A program made the position numbers and the translations under genes. From Lysinibacillus sp. BPa_S21 (GTDB lineage Bacteria; Bacillota; Bacilli; Bacillales_A; Planococcaceae), in NCBI RefSeq assembly GCF_023337795.1, contig NZ_JALIRS010000010.1:1-64000 (forward strand): DNA of 64,000 bases, given 5' to 3'. Positions 11,913 to 21,960 of this stretch are shown in pieces (position 1 is the stretch's first letter; each line of letters starts with the position of its first letter). Under the pieces are notes generated by a model. It was not told where the DNA came from. It did not search any database and worked only from the letters and a program-made list of their open reading frames with translations.

Positions 11913-12683
11913 TTGAAGAAACAACTTTGGGTAATTTTGTCGCTAGTATCAGTAGTATTACTACTATCTGGTTGTACAGAATTCAAAGAACCAATCTCCA
12001 AAGAAAGCACAGGCTTCTGGAATGAATTCATTGTTTGGCCGTTAGTATCAGCGATTAAATACTTTGCTGATTTACTTGGTTCATATGCATGGGGGATCAT
12101 TGTTGTAACGATTATTATTCGTTTAGCTATTCTTCCATTGATGATTAAACAAACAAAGAGCTCTAAAAAAATGCAAGAAATTCAGCCGAAATTGAAGGAA
12201 TTGCAAAAGAAGTATGCTTCTAAGGATGCACAGACACAGCAACAGTATCAAAAAGAGATGATGCAGCTTATGAGTGAGTCTGGTGTTAATCCACTTGCTG
12301 GATGTTTACCTGTATTCATTCAAATGCCAATTTTAATGGGTTTCTACCATGCGATTAATCGTATGAATGCTACACCTGCTTTTGATTTAGGGAATTTCTT
12401 TATTTTCCCGTTAGCTGAAGTTGCACCAGCACTAGCAATCACTGCTGGTTTAATGCAATTTATCGTTTTACGTACGGGCCCAGCGATGGATAACCCTCAA
12501 ATGAAAATAATGATGTACATTATGCCATTTATGATTATTGCTTTCGGTATGGCATTACCAGCAGCACTATCATTATACTGGGTAATCGGTAACATTATTT
12601 CGATTATTCAAAACCTGCTTATTTACAAACCTTGGGAAAAAAATAAAACACAACCTGCTCAAAATGGAGGGGCTAAAAAGTGA
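11913..12683 (+). CDS. spoIIIJ: Membrane protein insertase YidC/SpoIIIJ (lipoprotein)
   Basis: A 256-residue YidC/Oxa1/Alb3 insertase that places membrane proteins into the bilayer and, in sporulating Bacillus, is needed for forespore SigG activation. A lipoprotein signal ends in LLLSGC, with the lipidated Cys at 21. About five membrane segments follow, with the conserved Arg in TIIIRLAILPL and the cytoplasmic hairpin KKMQEIQPKLKELQKKY. The start is TTG at 11913 with AGGGGG seven bases upstream. It overlaps jag by four bases. Confidence 0.95.
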   Translation: MKKQLWVILSLVSVVLLLSGCTEFKEPISKESTGFWNEFIVWPLVSAIKYFADLLGSYAWGIIVVTIIIRLAILPLMIKQTKSSKKMQEIQPKLKELQKKYASKDAQTQQQYQKEMMQLMSESGVNPLAGCLPVFIQMPILMGFYHAINRMNATPAFDLGNFFIFPLAEVAPALAITAGLMQFIVLRTGPAMDNPQMKIMMYIMPFMIIAFGMALPAALSLYWVIGNIISIIQNLLIYKPWEKNKTQPAQNGGAKK

Positions 12684-13489
12684 AACAACTTACGCAAATA
12701 GGCGCAACAGAACAAGAAGCGATCTCATTGGCGTTACAGAAACTTGGCAAAACCCGTGAACAAGTAGATGTTGAAGTTTTACAAAAAGGTAAAAAAGGAT
12801 TTTTAGGTTTTGGGGCACGATCTGCAGAAGTTCGTGTAACAGTAAAGGAAGTACTGGTTCAATCAACAATTGAAGTAGAAAAAGCGGCACAGCAAAATGC
12901 GACTCAATTTGTCGAACCAACAGTAATAGATGATGTTGAAACAATAAGTTCACAAGTTTCTGAACAACCAAGTGATATCGAAGCTGTTCAACAAATCGTA
13001 GAGGAACAAAAAGAGGAAGAAGAAACCTCGGTAAACCCAATTGAAGATGCAAAGAATTATTTAAACAATATAGCTGAACAATTGGGTATTCAGGATCTTG
13101 AGATTGAAACGACACGTGAAGGGAAAAACGTATTATTTCAACTGAAAAGCGAGAAAGCTGCACTGCTTATAGGGAAGCGTGGACAAACATTGAATTCCTT
13201 GCAGCAATTAACACAACTTGTGTTAAATAAAAGTGCCAAGCAGTTCTTAATGGTGAAATTAGACGTAGAAAACTATCGTGAGCGGCGTCAAGTAGCATTG
13301 GAGTTACTGGCAGATCGTATGGCGGATAAAGCACTTCGCTTAAATCAGCGTGTAACATTTGAACCGATGCAGTCGTACGAAAGAAAAGTTATTCATAATC
13401 AATTGGCAAATCGCCTTGATATTGAAACATACTCAGAAGGAACGGAGCCTAATCGTTATTTAGTCATTGAACCTGTAAAAAACGACTAA
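12680..13489 (+). CDS. jag: RNA-binding protein Jag/KhpB
   Basis: A 269-residue SpoIIIJ-associated protein. It has an N-terminal Jag_N domain (1-50, GKKGFLGFGARSAEV), a long acidic linker (about 60-115), a KH domain with LLIGKRGQTLNSL near 168, and a C-terminal R3H domain (ERRQVALELLADRMA). Homologues bind RNA and influence cell elongation. The GTG start overlaps the spoIIIJ stop as GTGA, with GGAGGGG upstream, indicating translational coupling. A terminator follows. Confidence 0.95.
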   Translation: MKQLTQIGATEQEAISLALQKLGKTREQVDVEVLQKGKKGFLGFGARSAEVRVTVKEVLVQSTIEVEKAAQQNATQFVEPTVIDDVETISSQVSEQPSDIEAVQQIVEEQKEEEETSVNPIEDAKNYLNNIAEQLGIQDLEIETTREGKNVLFQLKSEKAALLIGKRGQTLNSLQQLTQLVLNKSAKQFLMVKLDVENYRERRQVALELLADRMADKALRLNQRVTFEPMQSYERKVIHNQLANRLDIETYSEGTEPNRYLVIEPVKND

Positions 13490-13516
13490 ACTTCGTAAAA
13501 ACATACAGACAAAGCT

Positions 13517-13554
13517 AAAAGTCATTTTATCGTCATGATAAAATGACTTTTTTA
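13517..13554 (+). terminator. jag terminator
   Basis: AAAAGTCATTTTATC (13517-13531) and GATAAAATGACTTTT (13537-13551) form a perfect 15-bp stem with a 5-base loop and trailing T residues. Confidence 0.93.
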
Positions 13555-13629
13555 TGTTGTTGAAAAACAATTATGCTAATGAAATTAAGGTGTCCTATTA
13601 AATAAAGTATGGTTCTTCGGCAAAATGAG

Positions 13630-13763
13630 TGGTTGATTTCCGTTCCGACTGGGCGCTTTCCTAGGGGCGTCCGATGAGCCGCTTCACTCGCGTTGCTCGC
13701 TCCAGGGTCTCATCTGTGACGCAAATCCCCAAGGAGTCGCCCAGCCTCCACTCCAATCAACCA
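13630..13763 (+). repeat. Type-1 dispersed repeat, copy A
   Basis: A 134-base element with inverted ends: TGGTTGATT at the left and AATCAACCA at the right, and CTGGGCG/CGCCCAG inside them. Inner arms GATGAG/CTCATC and GGCGTCC/GACGC allow one long hairpin. Its reverse complement matches copy B (59496-59625) with about six differences in 130 bases. It lies after the jag terminator in a gap with no gene. Confidence 0.85.
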
Positions 13764-14119
13764 TTTTACACTTGCATATATCTTCTGGCATGTCACTGAA
13801 ACTTCAGCAACAATGTTTTATCTATGCGGAAGGAGAGTGCCTGGAACGGAAATCACCCTCATTTAAAGCGCCACAATATTTACAAAGATTTCAATGACCA
13901 TTTTAATTTTATATATGTTAAAGCAACTAACTATAAGATTTTAACTGTGGACAACAAAGGTATAGTTTTCGTCTACGTCCAAGCATTTGCAATTTTTGTC
14001 GAAGTCCGTGCTATAATGTAAAACTTTCTTATTATCCACAATTGGAAATTATCCTTACTTTAGATTTTGCAAAAAATATGTTAGTCTAAGGTGTTAGTAA
14101 GTATTGGTCGGTTTTTTAA
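13764..14119 (+). other. Rest of the jag-mnmE intergenic region
   Basis: No gene is supported. Bases 13828-13862 contain GTGCCTGGAACGGAAATCACC, which resembles the right end of the type-1 repeat and is probably a decayed copy. A TATAAT at 14012-14017 may be the mnmE -10, without a good -35. DnaA boxes lie at 13946-13954 (one mismatch) and 14032-14040 (exact). Confidence 0.5.
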
Positions 14120-14137
14120 TTATCCACATGTGGATAA
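14120..14137. promoter_or_regulatory. Back-to-back DnaA boxes before mnmE
   Basis: TTATCCACATGTGGATAA is a perfect 18-base palindrome made of two exact, abutting, inverted DnaA boxes. It ends five bases before the mnmE ribosome binding site. With the boxes at 14032-14040 and 13946-13954 it forms a four-box group within 200 bases. Confidence 0.85.
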
Positions 14138-14155
14138 CGTTAAGGAGGTCATTAA

Positions 14156-15541
14156 ATGGAGTTCGATACAATTGCTGCAATATCCACACCTATGGGTGAA
14201 GGAGCTATTGCTATTGTTCGTTTAAGTGGGGACGAAGCAGTCGCAATTGCAGATAAAATATTCAGATCGCCTGGTGGAAAAAGTTTAACAACAAAGGCTT
14301 CTCATACAATTCATTATGGACATTTGGTCGATCCAAAAACTAATGAGGTTGTAGAGGAAGTAATGCTATCGTTAATGCGCGGACCTAAAACATTCACTCG
14401 TGAGGATGTAATAGAAATTAACTGCCACGGGGGACTAGTTTCAGTGAACCGTGTATTAAAGCTAGTATTAACAAATGGCGCAAGACTCGCGGAGCCAGGT
14501 GAATTTACAAAACGCGCATTCTTAAATGGACGTATTGATTTATCACAGGCTGAAGCAGTCATGGATTTAATAAGAGCAAAAACTGATAGAGCGATGAATG
14601 TTGCGTTGGGACAAATGGATGGGAAATTATCGCGTTTAATTGGTGACTTACGCCAAGCATTACTAGAGACATTAGCGCAAGTAGAGGTTAATATAGATTA
14701 TCCGGAGTACGATGATGTAGAAGAGATGACAGTACCAGTATTAGTAGAAAAATGTACATGGGTACGAAATGAAATTATTAAACTTCTGCAAACATCTTCT
14801 CAGGGAAAAATATTACGAGAGGGTCTATCAACTGTTATTTTAGGCCGTCCAAACGTTGGGAAATCTTCACTTTTAAATAGTTTAGTACAGGAGAACAAGG
14901 CTATTGTGACAGATATAGCAGGTACAACTCGTGATATTATAGAAGAGTACGTGAATGTACGTGGTGTTCCGCTTCGTTTAGTCGATACAGCTGGTATTCG
15001 AGAGACAGAGGATATCGTTGAACGAATTGGTGTTGAACGCTCACGTGAGGCGTTGCGTGGCGCAGATTTAATTTTATTTGTTTTAAACTACGCAGAGGAA
15101 TTGACTGCCGAAGATGAGCGTCTATTCGAAACAATCCAAGCGATGGATTACATCGTTATTGTCAATAAAACAGATTTACCGCAAAAAATTGATGTCGCTC
15201 GCGTCAAAGAGCTAGCAGGCAATCGTCGCGTTGTGACAACATCTCTTTTACAAGAAGAGGGTATCGCAGAGCTAGAGGAAGCAATTGCAGCGTTATTCTT
15301 TGAAGGGCAAATTGAAGCGGGCGATTTAACATATGTTTCAAATGCAAGACATATTGCATTACTTCATCAAGCACAGGCAACAGTTGAGGATGCATTAGCT
15401 GGAGCACAAGCTGGTGTACCTGTTGATATGGTGCAAATTGATGTCACTAGAACTTGGGAAATACTTGGTGAAATTATCGGCGACACAGTACAAGAAAGCC
15501 TAATCAATCAGTTATTTTCACAATTCTGCTTAGGAAAATAA
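14156..15541 (+). CDS. mnmE: tRNA modification GTPase MnmE
   Basis: A 461-residue GTPase that with MnmG makes the cmnm5U34 modification in tRNA wobble uridines. The N-terminal domain binds the formyl-tetrahydrofolate donor ([20 protein letters not shown] is typical); an embedded G domain has GRPNVGKSS, the DTAG motif and NKTD; the C-terminus ends CLGK, the conserved Cys motif. AAGGAGG lies six bases before the ATG. It begins the mnmE-mnmG-rsmG-noc-soj-spo0J series. Confidence 0.97.
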   Translation: MEFDTIAAISTPMGEGAIAIVRLSGDEAVAIADKIFRSPGGKSLTTKASHTIHYGHLVDPKTNEVVEEVMLSLMRGPKTFTREDVIEINCHGGLVSVNRVLKLVLTNGARLAEPGEFTKRAFLNGRIDLSQAEAVMDLIRAKTDRAMNVALGQMDGKLSRLIGDLRQALLETLAQVEVNIDYPEYDDVEEMTVPVLVEKCTWVRNEIIKLLQTSSQGKILREGLSTVILGRPNVGKSSLLNSLVQENKAIVTDIAGTTRDIIEEYVNVRGVPLRLVDTAGIRETEDIVERIGVERSREALRGADLILFVLNYAEELTAEDERLFETIQAMDYIVIVNKTDLPQKIDVARVKELAGNRRVVTTSLLQEEGIAELEEAIAALFFEGQIEAGDLTYVSNARHIALLHQAQATVEDALAGAQAGVPVDMVQIDVTRTWEILGEIIGDTVQESLINQLFSQFCLGK

Positions 15542-15569
15542 TTTTACTAAAGAAAGGAAGATACGAGCT

Positions 15570-17465
15570 ATGCCAACAAATTATGAGGCAGGCACGTTTG
15601 ATGTTATCGTAATTGGCGCAGGTCACGCAGGGTCTGAAGCTGCACATGCTGCTGCCAAAATGGGTGCTAACACACTGATGCTAACAATCAATTTAGATAT
15701 GATTGCATTTATGCCATGCAATCCTTCCATTGGTGGTCCTGCCAAAGGAATCGTAGTACGAGAAATTGACGCATTAGGTGGCGTCATGGGGAAAGTTATT
15801 GATAAAACGCATATTCAAATGCGTATGTTAAATACAGGGAAAGGTCCTGCTGTGCGTGCATTACGTGCACAAGCGGACAAAGTTTTATACCAACAAGAAA
15901 TGAAACGCGTGTTGGAGGAAACTGAAAATTTAACAATTCACCAAGGAATGGTGGAAGAGCTAATAATTGAAGACGGGGAAGTAAAAGGTGTTATTACACA
16001 AATTGGTGCTATTTACCGCGCCAAAACAGTTGTTATCACAACAGGTACATTCCTTCGCGGTGAAATTATTATTGGCGACGTGAAATATTCAAGTGGTCCT
16101 AATAACCAACAGCCGTCTATTCGTTTAGCAGATAACTTAAAAGAGCTTGGTTTTGATCTTGTGCGTTTTAAAACAGGTACACCACCACGAGTGAATAACC
16201 GTACCATTGATTATGATAAAACAGAGATCCAACCAGGAGATGATGTTCCTCGTGCATTCAGCTTTGAAACAACTGAATATATCATGGATCAGCTACCTTG
16301 CTGGTTAACTTATACAAGCCTAGAAACACATGAAATTATCGAGGCAAACCTACATCTTTCACCGATGTACTCAGGGATGATTAAAGGTACAGGTCCACGT
16401 TATTGTCCTTCTATTGAAGACAAGGTTGTGCGATTTAACGATAAACCACGCCACCAAATTTTCTTAGAGCCAGAAGGTCGCAATACACGTGAAGTATATG
16501 TACAAGGTTTATCAACTAGCTTACCAGAGCATGTTCAAACAAGATTACTAAAATCAATCCCAGGCTTAGAAAAAGCAGAAATGATGCGTGCTGGCTATGC
16601 CATTGAGTACGATGCGATCGTGCCAACACAATTATGGCCAACTTTAGAAACAAAACGTATTAAAGGCTTATATACAGCTGGTCAAATCAACGGAACATCT
16701 GGTTACGAGGAAGCGGCTGCTCAAGGTTTAATGGCAGGGATGAACGCTGCTGCTAACGTGCTTGGTAAACAAGAATTAATCTTAAGTCGTTCAGATGCTT
16801 ATATTGGTGTATTAATTGATGATTTGGTAACAAAAGGAACAAATGAACCGTATCGCTTACTAACATCTCGTGCGGAATATCGTTTACTACTTCGTCATGA
16901 TAACGCTGATTTACGTTTGGTAGAGCAAGGTTATAATATGGGAATGATTACTGAAGAAAGATATGCAAAATTCAATGAGAAAAAAGAGCTGATTGATAAC
17001 GAAATTGCACGTCTTCGTGAAGTTATTATTAAACCAAATGAAACAACACAAGCTGCGATTCGATCTGTAGGTGGCAGTGAGTTAAAAGATGGTATTCGTG
17101 GAGCGGATTTATTAAAACGTCCAGAAATGCATTATGAATTAATTTCTTCGTTAATTCCAGCAGACATAGAGCTTTCAGATGAAGTGAAGGAACAAATTGA
17201 AATTCAACTTAAGTATGAAGGCTATATTGAAAAAGCATTGCAACAAGTTGAAAAGCTTCATAAAATGGAGAATAAAAAAATCCCTGAAAACATTGATTAT
17301 GATGCTATTTCAGGTCTAGCAACAGAAGCTCGACAAAAATTAAAACAAGTTACACCACTTTCTATTGCCCAAGCATCGCGAATCTCTGGTGTTAACCCAG
17401 CAGATATTTCAATATTACTTGTTTATATTGAGCAAGGTAAAATCGCACGCGTCAGCGGGGAATAA
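15570..17465 (+). CDS. mnmG: tRNA modification enzyme MnmG (GidA)
   Basis: The 631-residue FAD and NADH-dependent partner of MnmE. The Rossmann FAD site [17 protein letters not shown] is near residue 16, with the [12 protein letters not shown] active-site Cys motif and the [14 protein letters not shown] motif characteristic of the family; the helical C-terminal domain binds MnmE. AAAGGAAG lies upstream of the ATG. The gap to mnmE is 28 bases, so they are likely co-transcribed. A terminator follows. Confidence 0.97.
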   Translation: MPTNYEAGTFDVIVIGAGHAGSEAAHAAAKMGANTLMLTINLDMIAFMPCNPSIGGPAKGIVVREIDALGGVMGKVIDKTHIQMRMLNTGKGPAVRALRAQADKVLYQQEMKRVLEETENLTIHQGMVEELIIEDGEVKGVITQIGAIYRAKTVVITTGTFLRGEIIIGDVKYSSGPNNQQPSIRLADNLKELGFDLVRFKTGTPPRVNNRTIDYDKTEIQPGDDVPRAFSFETTEYIMDQLPCWLTYTSLETHEIIEANLHLSPMYSGMIKGTGPRYCPSIEDKVVRFNDKPRHQIFLEPEGRNTREVYVQGLSTSLPEHVQTRLLKSIPGLEKAEMMRAGYAIEYDAIVPTQLWPTLETKRIKGLYTAGQINGTSGYEEAAAQGLMAGMNAAANVLGKQELILSRSDAYIGVLIDDLVTKGTNEPYRLLTSRAEYRLLLRHDNADLRLVEQGYNMGMITEERYAKFNEKKELIDNEIARLREVIIKPNETTQAAIRSVGGSELKDGIRGADLLKRPEMHYELISSLIPADIELSDEVKEQIEIQLKYEGYIEKALQQVEKLHKMENKKIPENIDYDAISGLATEARQKLKQVTPLSIAQASRISGVNPADISILLVYIEQGKIARVSGE

Positions 17466-17484
17466 TTAAGGGTAAAGTGAATAA

Positions 17485-17520
17485 GAGGCGGGCATACCAT
17501 TGTGCCCGCTTCCTATTTTT
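17485..17520 (+). terminator. mnmG terminator
   Basis: GCGGGCA (17488-17494) pairs with TGCCCGC (17503-17509) with an 8-base loop, followed by TTCCTATTTTT. Confidence 0.75.
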
Positions 17521-17665
17521 AACTTCTTGTCGCTACGCTTTCGCACAAAAAACATCTGTTGGCCTAAAGTTCGGCGGATGGCAAAGAATCGGAAAGGAGT
17601 TCTTTGTGCTTGCACAAAGCTGATTCCGGACGCAATTATGCTGAGGTATAATTGGTGGCTATGCT
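17517..17665 (+). repeat. Type-2 dispersed repeat before rsmG
   Basis: Bases 17535-17569 match 20043-20077 (before soj) with one difference over 35 bases. The inner near-palindrome CTTTGTGCTTGCACAAAG, then ATTCCGGACGCAATTATG, and a 22-base near-palindrome at 17633-17654 complete the unit. It ends about 90 bases before the rsmG start and reads in the same direction as the gene. Confidence 0.75.
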
Positions 17666-17756
17666 ATTTTTACAAAGTTGATTTTAGGAGAGAGTAAATA
17701 GTTGCTTACAAATCAATATAGGGATAGTAAAGCCATATAGAAAAAGGAGACTTTAC

Positions 17757-18473
17757 ATGAACGAACAACAATTTATAGAGGCTCTAAAGAAAAAGGGCAT
17801 TGAACTTTCTGAAAAGCAGATTGCTCAATTTAAAAAATACTTTGAGTTACTTGTTGAGTGGAATGAAAAGATGAACTTAACGGCTATTACGGATTTAGAA
17901 GGTGTTTATTTAAAGCACTTTTATGATTCGATAAGTGCCTCTTTCTATTTTGATTTTTCAAAAGTGACGACAGTTTGCGATGTTGGAGCAGGTGCTGGTT
18001 TCCCAAGTATTCCAATTAAAATCTGCTTCCCGCATTTACATGTAACAATTGTCGATTCATTAAATAAAAGAATTACATTTTTAAATCATTTAAGTAATGA
18101 GTTACAATTAGAAAATATGCATTTTGTACATGCTCGTGCAGAGGAATTTGCACAAAATGTGAAATATCGTGAACAGTTTGATGTTGTAACAGCTCGCGCG
18201 GTAGCCAGATTATCAGTTTTATCGGAGTTATGTGTACCACTTGCAAAGCAAGGTGGCTATTTTGTTGCTTTAAAAGCAGCAGCTGGCGCGGAAGAATTAA
18301 AAGATGCCAAAAAAGCATTAACGACATTAGGGGTTGCACTAAAAGAAGAGTTTTCTTTCCTACTACCAGTTGAAGAAAGTGACCGCATTTTATATATCTT
18401 TGATAAAATAAAAGGAACACCAAAAAAATACCCGCGTAAACCAGGTGTACCAAATAAATCACCGATTCAATAA
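17757..18473 (+). CDS. rsmG: 16S rRNA (guanine527-N7)-methyltransferase RsmG
   Basis: A 238-residue SAM-dependent methyltransferase (GidB) that methylates G527 of 16S rRNA. Motif [16 protein letters not shown] lies near residue 73, with the TARAVA motif near 142 and the KAAAG segment. The ATG has AAAAGGAG upstream. It is separated from mnmG by a terminator and a type-2 repeat. A parS-like sequence with two mismatches (18478-18493) starts just after its stop. Confidence 0.96.
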   Translation: MNEQQFIEALKKKGIELSEKQIAQFKKYFELLVEWNEKMNLTAITDLEGVYLKHFYDSISASFYFDFSKVTTVCDVGAGAGFPSIPIKICFPHLHVTIVDSLNKRITFLNHLSNELQLENMHFVHARAEEFAQNVKYREQFDVVTARAVARLSVLSELCVPLAKQGGYFVALKAAAGAEELKDAKKALTTLGVALKEEFSFLLPVEESDRILYIFDKIKGTPKKYPRKPGVPNKSPIQ

Positions 18474-18652
18474 TTAGTGTTCCATGTGAAACTTCTCAAA
18501 GTAGAAAATATTTTTTCTATTTTGAGCATACATACTAGTTATGGATGGTTCACGCAAATGACATCTACGAACTATATACATTTTAAGAAATATAATAAAT
18601 AATAATAGAATGAGACAGAGCAAGATAGTTACTTAAAGGTGGTGCCACTTGG

Positions 18653-19552
18653 ATGAAAAGTCCTTTTTCACGTTTTTTTGGAGGCGGAAATAAAACTGTG
18701 CCTATTGTGAAAAATGAAGTAGAACAAGCAGAGACGGTTCATGCAGCAGAAGAAGTTATAAAGCTGCCTATTGATCAAATTGTGCCTAACCGTTTTCAGC
18801 CACGTACTATTTTTGATGATGAAAAAATTGAAGAATTATCAAGAACCATTCATACGCATGGTGTAATTCAGCCAATTGTTGTACGTAAAACAGCAGAAAA
18901 TCAATATGAAATCATTGCTGGTGAGCGTCGTTATCGAGCAATGAAAAAGCTACAATGGACAGAAGTTCCGGCAATTATAAGAAATTTAACTGATAAGGAA
19001 ACAGCCTCTATCGCGTTAATTGAGAACTTACAGCGTGAGGAGTTAACAGCAATTGAAGAAGCTGTTGCCTATCAAAAATTATTGGAGCTTCACGAGCTGA
19101 CACAAGAAGCTCTGGCCCAACGACTTGGAAAAGGACAATCCACGGTAGCCAATAAATTACGTTTATTAAAGCTTCCTGAAGAAGTGCAGCAAGCTATTTT
19201 GAAGCGTGAAATCTCGGAACGACATGCACGTGCATTAATTGCAATTAAAGATCAGCCATTACAGCTAGAAGTTTTACAACAAACGATTGAAAATGATTGG
19301 AATGTTCGTCAGTTAGAAGAGCAGATTTATTCTCTATTGCATCCGGAGGCAGAAGCTGAAGAAGAAGCGGAGCCGAAGAAAGCAAAGCCGAAGCGTAAGG
19401 CCATTAGTAAAGACGTTCGCATTGCTTTAAATACCATTAAACAATCGTTATCTATGGTAACAAAGAGCGGTATAACAGTTAAGACTGAAGAAGAAGATAC
19501 AGAGGAATATTATCAAATTACAGTGAAAATACCTAAAAAGAAAAAGTCTTAA
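18653..19552 (+). CDS. noc: Nucleoid occlusion protein Noc
   Basis: A 299-residue ParB-family CTPase that binds specific chromosomal sites and keeps the septum off the nucleoid. The N-terminal [14 protein letters not shown] matches the Noc amphipathic membrane-targeting helix, which Spo0J lacks. A ParB/Noc CTPase domain ([19 protein letters not shown]) and the [23 protein letters not shown] follow, then a basic tail. Its position between rsmG and soj supports Noc rather than a second ParB. GGTGGTG lies upstream of the ATG. A terminator follows. Confidence 0.94.
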   Translation: MKSPFSRFFGGGNKTVPIVKNEVEQAETVHAAEEVIKLPIDQIVPNRFQPRTIFDDEKIEELSRTIHTHGVIQPIVVRKTAENQYEIIAGERRYRAMKKLQWTEVPAIIRNLTDKETASIALIENLQREELTAIEEAVAYQKLLELHELTQEALAQRLGKGQSTVANKLRLLKLPEEVQQAILKREISERHARALIAIKDQPLQLEVLQQTIENDWNVRQLEEQIYSLLHPEAEAEEEAEPKKAKPKRKAISKDVRIALNTIKQSLSMVTKSGITVKTEEEDTEEYYQITVKIPKKKKS

Positions 19553-19629
19553 GTCATGATTGAAGTTATTTTAGAAAAATAAAAAATGACCTACGTTATG
19601 ATGATGAGCCACTTTTAAAGCTCTGTACG

Positions 19630-19672
19630 AAGGAGGCATCTCAGTAATATTTCTGAGATGTCTCCTTTTTTG
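19630..19672 (+). terminator. noc terminator
   Basis: AAGGAGGCATCTCAG (19630-19644) pairs with CTGAGATGTCTCCTT (19653-19667) with a short loop, then a T run. Confidence 0.88.
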
Positions 19673-19737
19673 CATATATTCTAAATATTTTATACAACTA
19701 TTTTCTGTTTTTTTGATAGAATAAAAGTAAGATAGAG

Positions 19738-20222
19738 GTATTTAACTTCTTTTAGTAATTATTTTCTGTAGCGAAAGCAAAGTGTCAGCTACAAGTTTTT
19801 CAAAGTGAAACGGCAGTTACAAGTGTTTTTTGTACCAAAAGCGTAGCGACAGGTACAGAAGTCTGGTAATGAATGCGGGTTTAAGTTACTTTTCGGCGGG
19901 TGTCCAAACATCCGCTGAAATAGAGGAACTCAGTCTAAGAACGCCACGTCCTGTGGTAATGACTGAGTGACCAACATCAGTGCTGTTGCTGACGCTTCGC
20001 TTTAGCACAGACAGAACCAGTTGCTGGCGCTGCGTTAGCATTACGCTTTCGCGCAAAAAACATCTGTTGGCCTAAAGCCTCCGGCGGATGTCACGGATTC
20101 GGAAAGGAATTAATAAAAGGATGTTAGTTTAAAATCATCGCATTCATGTGATGACGGCTAACTGACCTGTATCCCACAAAGCCGAATCCGGACACAATTA
20201 TGCCGAGGCATAATTGATCAGT
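19738..20222 (+). repeat. Large composite repeat before soj
   Basis: The noc-soj gap (727 bases) has no gene. It contains, in order: GTAGCGAAAGC-type pieces (19769 on), a 53-base hairpin core (19926-19978) also found at 36158-36210 and, inverted, at 61502-61554, another CTTCGCTTT-type piece, the 35-base block shared with the rsmG repeat (20043-20077), a CGGATTCGGAAAGG block, an inserted 60-base stretch, and the terminal near-palindrome at 20195-20216. It ends about 60 bases before soj. It looks built from modules of several repeats. Confidence 0.75.
19926..19978 (+). repeat. Covarying hairpin core, soj copy
   Basis: GAAC, stem 1 CTCAGTC (19929-19935), TAAGAAC, stem 2 GCCAC (19943-19947), loop GTCCT, stem 2' GTGGT, AAT, stem 1' GACTGAG (19961-19967), TGACCAACATC. 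Both stems pair (one G-U). Compared with the copy at 36158-36210, the stems differ but remain complementary, while the loop and flanks are the same. Confidence 0.75.
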
Positions 20223-20279
20223 GATTTTACAAATGATTTGTCAAAGTGAACTTTGGTAGATGAAAGCAGGTGCTTTTAA

Positions 20280-21041
20280 ATGGGTAGAATTATAGCAATC
20301 GCCAATCAAAAGGGTGGCGTAGGAAAAACAACGACATCGGTCAATTTGAGCGCTTGTCTAGCATATCTAGGGAAGAAAGTGCTCCTTATCGATACGGATC
20401 CGCAAGGAAATACAACAAGTGGACTGGGTGTTAACAAAGGAGATCTTCAGGGCTGTATTTATGATGTGTTAATTGATGATGAAAACGTTGAAAATGTCAT
20501 TCAACAAACAAATGTTGAAAACCTAGCAATTGTTCCAGCAACCATTTCACTAGCAGGAGCAGAGATTGAATTAGTTTCGACAATTTCCAGAGAAGTACGT
20601 TTAAAGCATGCACTTCAAGATGTAAAAGAAGAATATGATTATATTATTATTGATTGCCCACCTTCATTAGGGCTTCTAACAATTAATGCTTTAACTGCTT
20701 CGGATGCGCTTATTATTCCTGTGCAATGCGAATATTACGCATTAGAGGGGCTAAGTCAGTTGTTATCAACTGTCCGTTTAGTGCAAAAACATTTAAATCA
20801 GCAATTATATATTGATGGAGTATTGTTAACGATGCTTGATGCACGAACAAACCTAGGCCTACAAGTTATTGATGAAGTAAAAAAATATTTTCAAGATAAA
20901 GTATACAAAACAATTATTCCTCGTAATGTGCGATTAAGTGAGGCTCCAAGTCATGGGCAGCCAATTATCATTTATGACGCAAAATCAAGAGGTGCGGAAG
21001 TGTATTTAGAGATGGCGAGGGAAGTGATCAAAAATGGCTAA
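20280..21041 (+). CDS. soj: Chromosome partitioning ATPase Soj (ParA)
   Basis: A 253-residue ParA/MinD-type ATPase that binds DNA nonspecifically as an ATP dimer, and in Bacillus regulates DnaA and origin segregation together with Spo0J. The deviant Walker A KGGVGKTTTSVNL lies at 11-23, Walker A' DTDPQGN at 40, and Walker B DYIIIDCPPSLGLL near 120. The ATG at 20280 has GCAGGTG upstream. It overlaps spo0J by eight bases. Confidence 0.97.
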   Translation: MGRIIAIANQKGGVGKTTTSVNLSACLAYLGKKVLLIDTDPQGNTTSGLGVNKGDLQGCIYDVLIDDENVENVIQQTNVENLAIVPATISLAGAEIELVSTISREVRLKHALQDVKEEYDYIIIDCPPSLGLLTINALTASDALIIPVQCEYYALEGLSQLLSTVRLVQKHLNQQLYIDGVLLTMLDARTNLGLQVIDEVKKYFQDKVYKTIIPRNVRLSEAPSHGQPIIIYDAKSRGAEVYLEMAREVIKNG

Positions 21042-21882
21042 AGGTTTAGGAAGAGGCATAAGTGCGTTATTTCCTGGGGAGTCTTTAGAACAAAGTGGGC
21101 AAGTGGAAGAAATACAATTAGAACTTATCGTTGCAAACCCATTTCAGCCTCGTAAAATTTTCGATGAAGAAGCGTTGCAGGAATTGGCTGACTCTATACA
21201 GGAACATGGTATTTTACAACCAATTGCCGTACGGAAAAAAGGACGTAAATATGAAATCGTTGCTGGGGAACGCCGATATCGTGCAACTCAATTAGCAGGG
21301 TTAGAGGTTATTCCAGCTATTATAAAAGAGCTATCAGATGCGCAAATGATGGAACTAGCGATTTTAGAAAATCTACAGCGTGAAGATCTGACAGTTATTG
21401 AAGAGGCTGAGGCCTATCAAAGCTTGATGGAAAACTTACATTTAACACAAGAGGAGCTATCCAAAAGATTAGGGAAAAGCAGACCGCATATTGCTAATCA
21501 TGTTCGTTTACTTGCACTACCTGAGGATGTTCGTGAGTTTATGAACGATGGAACATTATCGATGGGACAAGGACGAGCCTTACTTGGTTTGAAAAATAAA
21601 AGAAGAATATCCGAAGTGGCTAATAAGGTCATTCAACAAGGTTTAAATGTGCGGCAAGTCGAAATGTTAGTGCACAACTTAAATGAGGAAGTTTCACGTG
21701 AAACAACTCAACCAAAGAAAAAGGATATATATGTTGCAGCTAAGGAATCACAATTACGTGATTATTTCGGTACAAATGTACAAATTAGGAAAACGAATAA
21801 TAAAGGGAAAATAGAAATTGAATTTTACTCTGAAGATGATTTAGAACGTATTTTAGAAATACTAAATTTGCAGGAAGAGTAA
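21034..21882 (+). CDS. spo0J: Chromosome partitioning protein Spo0J (ParB)
   Basis: A 282-residue ParB CTPase that loads at parS and slides along DNA, recruiting SMC condensin and stimulating Soj. It starts MAKGLGRGISALF (the Soj-activating N-terminus), then has GERRYRATQ and ENLQREDLT of the CTPase domain, the HTH TQEELSKRLGKSRPHIANHV, and a C-terminal dimerisation region. It overlaps soj and is clearly coupled to it. A parS sequence lies inside the gene at 21690-21705. Confidence 0.97.
   Translation: MAKGLGRGISALFPGESLEQSGQVEEIQLELIVANPFQPRKIFDEEALQELADSIQEHGILQPIAVRKKGRKYEIVAGERRYRATQLAGLEVIPAIIKELSDAQMMELAILENLQREDLTVIEEAEAYQSLMENLHLTQEELSKRLGKSRPHIANHVRLLALPEDVREFMNDGTLSMGQGRALLGLKNKRRISEVANKVIQQGLNVRQVEMLVHNLNEEVSRETTQPKKKDIYVAAKESQLRDYFGTNVQIRKTNNKGKIEIEFYSEDDLERILEILNLQEE
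21690..21705. promoter_or_regulatory. parS: parS site inside spo0J
   Basis: AGTTTCACGTGAAACA matches the 16-base parS consensus at 15 positions; the core GTTTCACGTGAAAC is perfect. A parS within spo0J is also known in B. subtilis, so the location is conserved. Confidence 0.92.
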
Positions 21883-21905
21883 GAGAAATATCGATAATAT
21901 AATCT

Positions 21906-21937
21906 GAGCGCCGAATTGCAGGGCGCTCTCTATTTTT
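21906..21937 (+). terminator. spo0J terminator
   Basis: GAGCGCC (21906-21912) pairs with GGCGCTC (21922-21928), followed by TCTATTTTTAT. Confidence 0.7.
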
Positions 21938-21960
21938 ATAGAGAGAAGGAAGGTTGGGAC

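Noticed and set aside
18478..18493. parS-like TGTTCCATGTGAAACT between rsmG and noc
   Set aside because: Two mismatches, one in the central CACGTG that Spo0J reads; kept only as a remark under rsmG.
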